From assembly GCA_021613535.1 (NCBI GenBank), contig CP075492.1:9052001-9116000 (forward strand): a stretch of DNA of 64,000 nucleotides, in the 5' to 3' direction. The stretch is from Adineta vaga (lineage: Eukaryota > Rotifera). The notes below the pieces were generated by a model. It saw nothing but the letters and a program-made list of their open reading frames with translations. It searched no databases and was not told where the DNA came from. Shown here piece by piece: positions 11,113 through 27,248 of this stretch (position 1 is the stretch's first letter; each line of letters begins with the position of its first letter). Both the position numbers and the translations under genes were made by a program.

Positions 11113-14100
11113 TTATACAAAAAATGGACAGTCGCGATCAAGTTTTGAGCTTAGCACAATACGTTGACTTTTGATCATTTTCGAAATCTCGACAGATTCG
11201 TTCACCGGAATAGTTGGTTGATCAGTATTAGATTGTCTAAAACAACGACAAGAGAAACAAAATTAATATTAGAAGAAAATAAAAGTATCCTATCACTTAC
11301 GTGTTGACCATGACCGGATCATTAATATTTATATAATGAGCAGCACGAAATGCTAATAAATCAGCATATTTCACCGGTGCAGGAATTGATATCGATCGAG
11401 TACATCGAGCACTAGTATAACACAGAGCATTGGTCAATAATTGCACTTGATCAGGTTTAAGTTTATTATCATCATATAGAACATGATAATGTGTTGGACG
11501 ACTTGTACCCTAGGAAAAGAAAATATGAGCACATATTTTGAGATCAAAGACAAAACAGTAGTTCATCTTACTTTCTGTGCTTGATGACTAGTTAGAAAAA
11601 AGTCATAAGTTGTTGCATTTGTCACATCATGAGAATCAACAACAGTACCAGCTGGTACGTTTTCTTGTGAATTCACAGGAAAAAATCGAGTATGATGTCT
11701 CTTATTTACTACGATATAAGTTAAATAAGGTCGATAGACAGGTGATAATTCAACACAAGCTTCCCGAATGGCCATCAGTTCTTTCTCAAATATAGTATCG
11801 AATTCACTTTCTGAAATACCATCACGATAGATAACGATAGCTTTTGGTGGTTGTTCTTGATGTTTGTCATAATACTGACGAATCAAAGATTTCATAATTT
11901 CTTTCATATCGACAACATTTTCCCAACTTTCTCCTTTGGCATCTTTTGGTCGTTCTTGCATGTACACTTCTTTAAAATATCGATTGGGAATGTCATCTGC
12001 TGAAGCGACAACTGCTACTGCAGAACGTCCTCTACTTGAACCAGGTGCACCATGACTCAAATCGATGCCGACATACATGATCTGATGACCCTTTGAAAAG
12101 AATTGTTCGATTGGTTCGCTAGAATATGTGATTTTAGTCTGAAATAGTAAAAACAATAGTGAATAACTTACGGAACTTGTAGAATAGAATTGATTCCTTT
12201 TAATTTAGTATTTATTTTGAGCAAGATATTGTTCAATTTTGAATAACTCCATAGTTTTTTACCAGTTTTTATCATTTGAGTAGCGATTCCAAAACCAGAT
12301 TCCAATTCACACTAAGAAAGAAACATGACTTATTCAACATCGTAATTTGACTAAAAGCTATCTTACTAATTTTTTTAATTCACCATATATTCGATCTCTA
12401 ATATTGTCGTTGTCTGGTAAAAGAACGATAAAGAATTTACAATCGATGTTCTTTGTCATCATAGTATTGAGTTTTTTGATCATGTCAGCGATTGAATGTT
12501 GCTGCATGTTGTATTCTTCGAAGATAACAGGTGGAGGACAATTAATACCTCGATCAGCAGCAACTTTGCTCAATTCATTATAGAATGATTCACAATCGTT
12601 TTGATACAGTGATGACAAATTAATCATGGCCCATATGGATGGAAACTCGGTTGGTTGATAAAATTGATCACGAGTATTATTCCAAACACTAGATGATGTA
12701 CGTTGTTGATAGGATGTATTCCCTATCGTTGTATAACTAACGTTTGGACCCGGTAAAACACGAGCAGGTATCGTGAGCATACGTGTACCGACATCAAGTT
12801 GCCATGCTTTGATAAATGGATCATCATGAAAACATTGTTTTGTGGAACTATGACGAACGTCAGTGATACACTTCGCATAATCCACCGGTAATAAAGAAGA
12901 ATTCAAACAAAGAGATGCTCGTTGTTCATCTGTAATTCGTTTAACTCGAACTGGTACTGTGTCAAGAATTTCCATGGGAACATACGATTGTTTTTTCATT
13001 TCCACTGTGGGTAATGATGGATATCTGTACGGAGAAATACTCTATATTAATTATAAATATATTGCTTTACTAACTTTAGTTTATATCCATATTTCTCTTT
13101 AAAGAAGTTTTCCACGGTAATCAACTCATTGTTTTTTTCATTCCATGGAAATGTTTGTGTCGATGCTGGTTGACCAAAGCCATGAATAGTATAGCCAATT
13201 ACTTTTTTGCGTAACTGCGATCGAACAGAAAGATCTATTATCATAGATTAAATTATGAGTATGTAGAGAATATATCAATACTTACATTTACATTGTTTCA
13301 GTAGAAATTCAATCTCACCATCGTAATATTCAGCATTTTGATTTTGATCAAGGTAATTGACAACATCATTTATTTCTATTCGTGAAATATTTCGATCACG
13401 GTTATAATATTTGCCGCATGGACTATGACGCATTATTTCACATAGAAATTCAACAAACGGTTGTTTCTTTTGAAAAACTGCATGACTGACTAGAAAAGTG
13501 AATACGTTTGAATATCAATATATTTTGAAGCTAATACTCACTATCAAGATTCATCAATAATTGATTAGTACCTTTGCTAAAAACAAGACATGAATAAAAT
13601 CCACGCCATAGAGCTTTCCCTAAACCAAGATCCCAGTGACCGTATCTTTCGTCTATAGTTGGTTGTGAAAAAAATGTTCGATTATAAATAAAATCAGCTT
13701 TTGATGAACAACGTTCATGTGCTACAATAGATAAAACTTGTTTGATACTCTGCAGTCTAGTAGGTTCTAGATTATTGTCCGCTTGCGGTTGTTGAATATC
13801 TTCAAGGAGAGTAAGAGTTTTCAAATCGACTGGCTTGCCCACACGTTTAACGGTCAGCGAATATTGTTCATAGCGTCCTGCTCTATTAGGTCCCGATATC
13901 TCTTCATTAATTCCCTATAAGAAAAGATATTCATAGATAATATCATCATATATACTTACAAAAATAGGTCTACTTACAAATTCATCAATGTCTGATAGTG
14001 ATTCACCTAAGACAATGAGAGTATTTTGATTATCGAAAGCTATCTTATTCCGATCAGTTTGTGGATATTTTTCACAATAACGACGCAACCAAGATTCAAA

Positions 14101-14638
14101 CAACGCACTAGTATAGAATGATCACAATTATGAAAAAGTAGTCAGAATGAAATATGATTATTTACCGGCGTTGGTCACGAGAAATATCTGTATTTCGTCG
14201 ATTTTTCACATCAAAATGATATTGATAAACAAGTCCTTCACGTGGAAAGTTTTGAACTGAGAAATAATTGGCTCGAAGATTGATTGGTTGACCAGTTATT
14301 CCCAATTCCAATGGTTTAGATGGACGATCATACGTTTTAAATTGAGCATCGGTTAAATCTGATACTTCCCAACGAGGATCACCAGCAATCATATTTACTT
14401 TCAAATGTGGATCATTAGAAACTTTAGATTTCCCTTTAAATCGATCTCCACGACCTCGGCCAATAACAGTAGCCGTATGTAATGTGTTAGTTGATCTCAC
14501 ATCATTCGAAGTCGAAGAAGTATTCATTTCGATTATTTCCGATGCCATCGTAGGTGGAGCAGGAATTGATTCAGTACTAGCGGTGCCAGTGCCTTGTCGA
14601 GAACGTCCACGACCTTTAGATACTTGTGATGAAGCCAT
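11113..14638 (-). CDS. AGO: Argonaute, tandem copy 2
   Basis: Paralogue of the neighbouring gene, in the same orientation. Ten exons: 14166..14638, 13978..14107, 13542..13914, 13286..13489, 13075..13234, 12367..13024, 12172..12311, 11572..12118, 11301..11509 and 11113..11236; 1005 residues with all phases consistent. Four internal exons match copy 1 in length exactly (130, 373, 160 and 547 nt), so the pair arose by duplication. The N-terminal tail is longer, with two Arg/Gly patches ([12 protein letters not shown] and [11 protein letters not shown]) that could be methylarginine or RNA-binding sites. PAZ, MID and PIWI are intact. The slicer tetrad is present at about Asp732, Glu786, Asp812 and His902; the residue after the first Asp region is SHG where many AGOs have THP. 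Ends CPFFV. A second GTAAGT donor 18 nt downstream of exon 2 could add six residues. Confidence 0.92.
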
Positions 14639-15076
14639 TGTTGCAGTGAGGAATAAAAGAAAATGTTTAAACTTTCAAGTTATGCGAGTAATTCTATACA
14701 ATATATTTGACTCATATCACTGGGTTTTTCTTGACTATGCTTGTTTGCATTATTGCACCTTTCAACTTCAGAGAAAAAACTTACAGGACATACGATCAGC
14801 CAATAGTATTCATTGTAGCAGTTTTTCTCTCTTTCTTTTATTCTGTTTGCAGTACAAATAGATGTGTAAATCTTTACTAATGCAACAAAGAAAGAAATTC
14901 TCAAGTTTTATGTCATTTAGACGGCTTTTATTTTTTCTTTGAACAGTAGATTTCTATCATGTTACAATGTTAGAAAGTGCTGGAACTTAGACAATAGTAT
15001 AAAAGAAAAGATATTGCAAGTACGTATCGCATTCAAAACAGAAACAAATTGAGCTTTGTATTTCATAATCTTAAGA
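14639..15076. other. intergenic, Argonaute 2 promoter side and ADIPOR 3' flank
   Basis: AT-rich. Presumed 5' flank of Argonaute copy 2 and 3' UTR of the receptor gene. Nothing else recognised. Confidence 0.5.
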
Positions 15077-16516
15077 TCAATTGATTAACGAAGCAAATGA
15101 TTTTGTACTAGATGTTAAAATATCTGTTTGACAGTCGCCAAAATATGCTGTTTGATTTTGTGATAAAACGCAAATACCATAATAATGAACACATGCAGCA
15201 GCCACAACAAATACATGAAATAGTTGATGACTTTGAAACTAAGAAAAACAAACAATAAAACAATGAAGATAATCGATGAAATCATTGAACTTACCCAAAT
15301 ATCAAAAACACCGGGTGCTAATCGTTCAGGTATACGAGCTATTCAAATTAAAGAAATATATTTGTAGGAAAAAGTAAATGAATAGTATTACCAGCATAAA
15401 GAGCAGCACCAATAATATATAATGCACCTACTAAGAGAAGATATTGTGTTGCACCAGCTAAAATAAAATAGATTTCAGCGATTGCTTTACTGTTATACAT
15501 GAAAATTATGTTCATTATACCTGTAAATGCATGCTTGAAACCAAATCGTAAGATATAATGACAAGTTGGAATAAAACCAAAAACTCCGAATGTAATAAAT
15601 AATACTAGTAGAAGAAAAGAACAACGTTTCAATTTCTTTCATTTTACTAAAAACAGAAACATACAAGCACGATATACTCGATAATCTGATGATGCAAATC
15701 TATCCCACATAGAAATAACTATGCACGCAATTCCTAATAAACCGATCAATGATAGATATACAACTTTTGTTCCAAATTCGCAATAAAACTGATAATAAAG
15801 TAAAGGAACAACTGAACCAATAATTAAAATTGCAATACCACAATAATCAAGTCTAAATTATACCGATAATTAATAAAATACATGCATATATATTTATATA
15901 TAAATCAAATCTTACTTGCTAAAAAATTTAGATATTTTTGGTGAATGACAATACAATGTATGATACAATGTTGAACAAAGTAAACATATAATTGCACCAA
16001 GAAAAAATGCACCAAATATCATTTTCTTTTCTAAATGTACTTCACTCGTTGGTCGAGAAAGAAAATAAATAGCGATTACTACAAAAACGAGTGTTCCAAT
16101 TAGATGTGTCCAAATATTGACTGTTTCCGTATGTAAACGAAAGATAGATGCAAAACATTGTTTGACACTTGGCATAGGCGGACGATGTCCCGAAAGTAAA
16201 AATTCATTATCAACAAGCCAATGTGGAAGATGACTATGATCGACAACATAATGAACAACAAATTTACCAACTTCTTTAGCTTGTTCAACACATTTTGTTG
16301 GAACTTCAAGAACTGAATCAATTAAATCTTCTGTTTGATCATGTAGAGATTTATTCGAAAAATCACCAGTTGATGCATCCTAAATAAAATCATTAGACTA
16401 ACAGTTATCTCTTGGCCGCTTACTTGTAAATTAGTCAATAAACGTTTTCGAATTTCTTGTTCATCTGACTCACGATCATTCATAGATAGAGTATCTGATG
16501 ATACATGACTGTTCAT
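15077..16516 (-). CDS. ADIPOR: adiponectin receptor (PAQR family)
   Basis: Seven-helix membrane protein with inverted topology compared with GPCRs; family members are zinc-dependent ceramidase-like receptors that promote fatty-acid oxidation and control membrane fluidity. Seven exons: 16424..16516, 15916..16379, 15665..15852, 15521..15604, 15392..15457, 15295..15338 and 15077..15238; 366 residues. Two short exons are bridged by very small introns. Family features: FRLHTETVNIWTH; CSTLYHTLYCHS with the first zinc His; SKLDYCGIAILIIGS; LYAARIPERLAPG; and FQSHQLFHVFVVAAA with the C-terminal zinc His pair. The acidic N-terminus is cytosolic in the family. The C-tail (FGDCQTDIL) resembles the end of animal ADIPOR1/2. 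Length and motifs fit an ADIPOR1/2 orthologue rather than the progestin-receptor branch. Confidence 0.95.
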
Positions 16517-16707
16517 TCTTATTGAATAATAATGATGGTAATGAACCGAAAGAAAGAAATATCTGAAATAATTCTAGACAATACACATATCCAAATATTT
16601 AATGAATTTAAAAAACGTGAACAAAGAAGAAAACAACATCAAGCCAAAGGAAAAAAAACAAAGTTCAAGTTGATATGAATCATAAGAATAGTAAACATCG
16701 TTAACAA

Positions 16708-17883
16708 CTACTGTTGTGGTTGTATGGGATATCCATTCATAATCGAACCATTTTTTGATGACATCATCATTTGATGATGAGAATAAGCATTTGCTTGTTG
16801 CTGTTGTTGTTGTTGTTGTTTAGCATCGACAATCGGTTGAGGTAAAAATGATAATGGATTTAAATAATCTAATGAAGCGAAAAGTTTAATTTAGAAAAGA
16901 GAACTCTTCATTTTAGCATACTAGGCATTTGTGCTGGACCTCGAGCACGTGGCATCTGACTAGCATATGAAGCTGTCGCTGCAGCAACAGCAGATGGTGT
17001 CATATAGTTAAGATATGCTGAAAATGCTGATTGTGTTTGTGGAGATGGGTAACCGACAGCTGATGCTGGAGTTGAATTACGAGAAACTTGAGAGGAAGAT
17101 TGTGAATACATGGAACCAGGACTAGGTGGTCCTATGAAGAAAAATGAAAAGATTTTAGAAGAAAATATGTCAAAAAAGATCGTTACTTGGATGCATCTGT
17201 GAAACATGTGATGATCGTGATGATTTGCCCGATGGAGATGAATAGATATGTGATGATGATGGACTTCGTGGTCGTTTCGATGCAACATTTGTTGCACTTG
17301 TTGTAGGAATGAATGATTGTTGTTGAGGAGGTTGAGGTGGTGGTTTATATGCTAATAAACGATGTGATGGTTGAGTTGATAAATAATGTTGAGGATGATG
17401 AGCATATTGGGCCATTTGGGGATCTAAAAAAGCAGAGATACATGAGAATTAATCATTGATTAAAAGAATTATTTGATTTTACTTGGTGAATAAAGACTTG
17501 TCCATGATGGTTCTTTTGCTAATGGTTGTTGGGAATGTTTTCGACGATCTTCTTCAGTCAGGGCACGTTTTAATAAATTATACTGTTCAGACTTTTGCTG
17601 TTGTAATTCAGCTATTGTTCGTTCAAGTTGAAGAATATCTTTAGCATTATCTTCTAATTGCACTTTTGATGATGATAATGCTTTTGCCTAAAAACAATCA
17701 ACCATCATTGTCTATCATTGAAATAATCAATATGCAAACCTTTTCTTCTCTTCTTCTTTGTTTATCGGCTTCATTTGCATCTGCTTCTTCTTTCTTTCTT
17801 TGTCGTTCACGTAAAATATGCTTTTTCAATGCATCGCGCATTTCTGTTGGTAGACTCGCTCGTTCAATAACGACGGCAGGCAT
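16708..17883 (-). CDS. GPS2: G protein pathway suppressor 2 homologue
   Basis: Subunit of the NCoR/SMRT-HDAC3 corepressor complex in animals, also an inhibitor of JNK signalling and UBC13. Five exons: 17740..17883, 17483..17687, 17187..17423, 16922..17131 and 16708..16868; 318 residues against about 327 in human. The start MPAVVIERASLPTEMRDALK matches the GPS2 N-terminus (MPAL.ERPKLS..M..AL), followed by a highly charged coiled coil (RERQRKKEEADANEADKQRR) and a leucine-heptad segment (ILQLERTIAELQQQK) that in GPS2 binds SMRT/NCoR and TBL1. The rest is low-complexity Pro/Ser/Gln/His sequence with a polyglutamine run near the end. It lies head to tail with PIK3C3. Confidence 0.88.
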
Positions 17884-18114
17884 CTGAAAAATAGCAGATT
17901 CAATAGATTATGAACAGAGAAAAAGAAAAGAGTTACAGAGCGTTATTATCTGGCATTTCTTGAATGAAAAATATACACACGAAGAAAGAACATTGACAAA
18001 AATTATAAGAATAATAAATAAAAACAGACGAGTACAATTGTTCGGTTATTTTTTTTTCTCAAGCATGTACACAACGAAAGAAAAAAGAAAAAGCGTGATA
18101 AGAAATTGAAAATA

Positions 18115-21960
<3,846 letters not shown>

Positions 21961-22258
21961 GTATTGACTAGATCATCTATGTAGAAAAATAACTAGTAGA
22001 ATTGTCGAGTGTACAAAATAACATTAGAAGTCAATGAATGAATCATCAGAAGCAGTTGCTACTTTGCTTGTTTGTGAACACCACCTGACTCATATATCAG
22101 TGATTGTAGCGATAAATACACAACACGAATATTCTCTCATTGGCCTCTTTATTTCAACCAATAGAAATCATTGTTTATTCTTATTATTTGTTATTATTAA
22201 ACTTGTCAAAAAAATATCATAATAAATATAGTTGAAAATTTTAAAATTATTTTCAAAA

Positions 22259-23713
<1,455 letters not shown>

Positions 23714-24068
23714 TGAAATATTTTCATAATAAATTTTCATACATTTGATATATATATATATATATAAAGTTACAAAAAAACGTCTATTAGTACAGAAATA
23801 TCTTTCTAATGGATTAATCTAATTGTTAAATGTCGATTGTGCTTGAATAGATTTCTATACAAAAGAAAAACATGCATTTTTATTTTTATTCACTCAATTA
23901 CAATCTATATTCTCATCTCATTAAAGTAAAAAGGAGAGAGAAAGAGAAAAAAAAGGGTTGTTTCGTAAAAGTATAACCATGAATAAGAATGACACTTCAA
24001 TATGTCACCATTATAAACTATACGTAGGCACGTTCGCGTCATATAATTTCAAATAAAAAAAGAGAAAC
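23714..24068. other. intergenic, QPCT 3' flank
   Basis: 3' flank of the cyclase gene with a (TA)n run at 23749-23766. No gene recognised before the tRNA. Confidence 0.5.
23749..23766. repeat. (TA)n microsatellite
   Basis: Uninterrupted TA dinucleotides just after the end of the glutaminyl cyclase gene. Confidence 0.9.
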
Positions 24069-24140
24069 GGGCCTGACCGGGGATCGAACCCGGAACCTCT
24101 CGCACCCAAAGCGAGAATCATACCACTAGACCATCAGGCC
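24069..24140 (-). tRNA. trnP-UGG: tRNA-Pro (anticodon TGG)
   Basis: Complete 72-nt cloverleaf with no intron. The acceptor stem GGCCTGA pairs with TCAGGCC and the discriminator base is C. The anticodon arm CTCGC/GCGAG encloses TTTGGGT, so the anticodon is TGG (24106-24108), reading CCA/CCG proline codons. The T arm CCGGG/CCCGG encloses TTCGATC, the internal promoter B box; the D arm TGGTCTAGTGG supplies the A box. No CCA is encoded, as expected in a nuclear genome. A run of T on the transcribed strand shortly after position 24069 can serve as the polymerase III terminator. Confidence 0.97.
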
Positions 24141-24141
24141 A

Positions 24142-25132
24142 CGGTATCTGCTTCTAAATAATTCGGTTAAAAGATAATTATCAACTATCTTTAACGTCGC
24201 ATTACATATCATGGTATTCGTCACTCCCACCTCATCTTTACATCTATAAATAGAATATCAAATACATGCAAATTTTAACGACTAATAAATCATAAGAAAA
24301 TTTTTTCCAATTATTCTCTAAGCAGAAGTGTCTTCGAACGCTTCCTGTATTTCTTTGTCGAAAATTGTTGAGTATCTTGACATTGTTCAAGCGAATTAGA
24401 AGCATATTTGCATATTCTTCCTCCTTATATCATCGATCTTCAATATGAATTTTTCTTTCTACACTATTGACAGAATGGTTTTTGTTTCATATTTGATCAA
24501 TAGTTTTCTTTGCATACAACAAATATGCAACTTCAAGGTTGATATGAGTTCTACAAAACAAGCTTTTCTTTCTTTCTTTCTTTTTTATTTATTTAAATAT
24601 TTTTCCTAGACATTTTTTTAATCTTGTACTCTATTCATCGTGTTTTTCCCTGCCTATATACATGTATATATATATATAAATACTAGCAACGATGACAACA
24701 GACGTAAAAGAAATACATATATATAATATATATATATATATATAAAGTTTAAACAAACAAACATACATTAGACATACAATTGTATCTTTCAAACACATTG
24801 ATTCAAAAGCATAAATTAGAATAATACAAAAGAAAAGAAAAAAGAAGAAGAATGACAAAACGTTTGCTCAATAGTTTCTCTCATTTCGCATATCTGCATT
24901 TTTGATCGTCGTAAGAAAAAGATGAAATGAGAGAGATACCACATACAAATCAAAGAAATATGAAGGACAAAAACAAAAGATGAGAAAAGAAGACATTATA
25001 TACATATCTAGCGAATGAGAACTTCAAAAAATAATATTATATGAATATACATATACTAGATTAGAAAAACAAAGTCGATATTTAAATAGTTGTCTAACCT
25101 AGTTTTGACATGAGAACAAAGTTGCACTGAGA
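24142..25132. other. gene-poor spacer
   Basis: About 1 kb, AT-rich with several TA-rich microsatellite stretches (24665-24745). No coding exon recognised. Frames here are low complexity. Confidence 0.55.
24725..24744. repeat. (TA)n microsatellite
   Basis: TA run in a 100-nt stretch dominated by TA and CATATA units. Confidence 0.85.
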
Positions 25133-25510
25133 TCACTTGACTTTTATAATGCGTTGTTGAGAATCAAACAAGTCACGTTTATCATATAATTGTGCATGTT
25201 GATCCATGACGAATGAATCAAGATTTGCTGTATTGACATTGCCTTGAACACTAGTTGATGGTAATGAATAAAGCACCTTCCATTTACGTTTTTTATTCTG
25301 TTGTTTCGTCATTGCTAACGGTTGATGAGACGGAATTGTTGACGATTTCATATTATTATTTTGTGCCAATGGTCGTTTCGATTGCGGAGACGGTTGTTGA
25401 TGTTCATTTTCAATGACAACAAAATCTGATTCATCTTGATCATCGACGACAATCCATGAATCAGTCATTTGTTTTGGTGCTGATTTGAGGGCAGCATTAT
25501 TTTTAGCCAT
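25133..25510 (-). CDS. hypothetical protein, short acidic/hydrophobic motifs
   Basis: Single-exon ORF of 125 residues, not recognised. The N-terminal third holds two similar patches, SWIVVDDQDE and SDFVVIENE. Each is an aromatic residue, then aliphatics, flanked by acidic residues, which resembles LC3-interacting or SUMO-interacting motifs. The middle is Gln/Pro/Ser-rich with a basic patch (QQNKKRKWKV); the C-terminus is charged. No signal peptide or membrane segment. It is isolated between two gene-poor stretches. The acidic-aromatic pattern recalls TP53INP-type autophagy proteins in style only; I do not claim homology. It may also be one exon of a larger gene, though no splice site is required. 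Confidence 0.5.
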   Translation of the reverse strand: MAKNNAALKSAPKQMTDSWIVVDDQDESDFVVIENEHQQPSPQSKRPLAQNNNMKSSTIPSHQPLAMTKQQNKKRKWKVLYSLPSTSVQGNVNTANLDSFVMDQHAQLYDKRDLFDSQQRIIKVK

Positions 25511-25882
25511 TAATTTATTTTAAAGACGATTAAGTAATAGAAAAGAAAATGAGGAAAATCTAGAAGAAAAAGAAAAACAAATTTTTCTTTCTTACCAAGG
25601 TCATTTCCGTTTTTCTTTCTATCGAAGAAAAACCACTGATTTCTATCGGTAGACAAAACCAACCTGTTTGTTATGGAATGATTTCTTTTCGAAAAGATAG
25701 TAGATTTTATATATAGAAATAGTGACGATAGTACATAGACGAACGTTTTCTCTCTCTCGAACAATCGATAATGACGGAGAAAAAATGATGCTGGATCTTA
25801 TTTTCTACTCCGCTTATACGTTTTGACAATTACTGTGGCTGCTGTTGGTGACGAAGAAAAGAAGAAAAAAAAAGAGAAAACG

Positions 25883-25909
25883 AGAAAGAAAGAAAGAAAG
25901 AAAGAAAGA
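25883..25909. repeat. (GAAA)n microsatellite
   Basis: Six to seven tandem GAAA units in a purine-rich stretch. Confidence 0.9.
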
Positions 25910-26092
25910 GAACGAACGATGACGATGTAGGCATGTGATCGTCGTTGTTGTGCGCATATCATGTGAATGTGCGCTCACGAGGTCCATGACATCATTACTA
26001 TTGGGCGAAAGAACAGACATTCATTGGCAGCAGTAGTGCATGTGCTGTGTATGTGGGCATGCGGTTATAAAGAAAGAAAAAGAGAAAAAAAG

Positions 26093-26112
26093 AACGAACG
26101 AACGAACAAACG
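26093..26112. repeat. (AACG)n microsatellite
   Basis: Short tandem AACG array with one imperfect unit, following a purine run. Confidence 0.8.
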
Positions 26113-27248
26113 ATCAAACAAGTACATGAACTTCTGCTTTATATGGAACAAATCTGTATTAATATTTCGAAAGTTAAAAAAAATATTTCAAATTAGAAGT
26201 TTCCTTCTCATCGTTTTTATCTATTGATAAAAATACCTATTATATTACCTTGTTACTCAATCAACTGTAACAAAAGACGTTTCGTTAGTATAATTAACGT
26301 ATAATCAAAGCAATAAACCTTCATAATATGATAATATTAACTATTTCTCACCATTTGATGTTATCATAATGAAAAGCAATAGAAAAGTATCAACCAATGT
26401 AATCATTTTCAATCTATCAAAATAATAATTCATCGCAAAAGATTAATATGTCCAATGTTGATGTTTTATGTACTATTGTTCATCGAATGAGATCATATAT
26501 TTTAGTATCTATTGCTAATTAATATGCTCAAACAATATATCTAGATATAATACTTTCTTTAGTTTTTCTTCAAATTCCGAGATATGATTTAATTTTATTT
26601 CAATCTCGGTAATTTAAGATATATGATTTATACGAAGAATTCTATCAACAAAGCTGAAATAGAAATCTATATTTAATATGGAGGTCATTTTTGAGCAATT
26701 AACTGTTTAAAATCTGAAGAACACGCTCAAAATATTCTTTAATTTTGTAACAAAATGGATCATGCCATTGTAGGAAGTATCTAGATCATTGCAATTAGAA
26801 GGAAGAGTTTTTATCATAATAAGTCCTATACTTATATAGATCAAAACAGTGTTATTGTAAAAAGTAGTTCATCAGATATTTGTTTTAAAAGTAACCAGTA
26901 TTACATTCATCTACATCAATTACTTCAGAATGTTATGATATAGATCAAACAAGATAATCAATCGTATTTTAATGTATATGTTTATAGTAATGAAAACAAC
27001 ACATCACATCACATTATTCATAATAAAAATATGAGTCCTGTGGACAACATTCAAAGCAGAACATTTCTTCGATTTATTATATTTGTTTAGATGAAGACGA
27101 GAACAAGGAGAGAAAAAAATACGAAATATTATTTGAAAGACAAAAGAAAACAAACTATTAAATTCACATATATACATGAATAATTCGACAAATATGTATA
27201 TTTATTGTCGTCGATAGAGATATATCGAAGAGGGATTATCAACAATTT

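Larger units (their letters stand above)
25511..27248. other. gene-poor spacer with microsatellites
   Basis: 1.7 kb without a recognisable exon. Contains (GAAA)n at 25883-25909 and (AACG)n at 26093-26112, and is otherwise AT-rich. It ends at the last MAST exon. Confidence 0.55.

Noticed and set aside
24631-24858. 75-residue minus frame rich in Tyr/Ile/Phe
   Set aside because: It is a translated TA/CATATA microsatellite.
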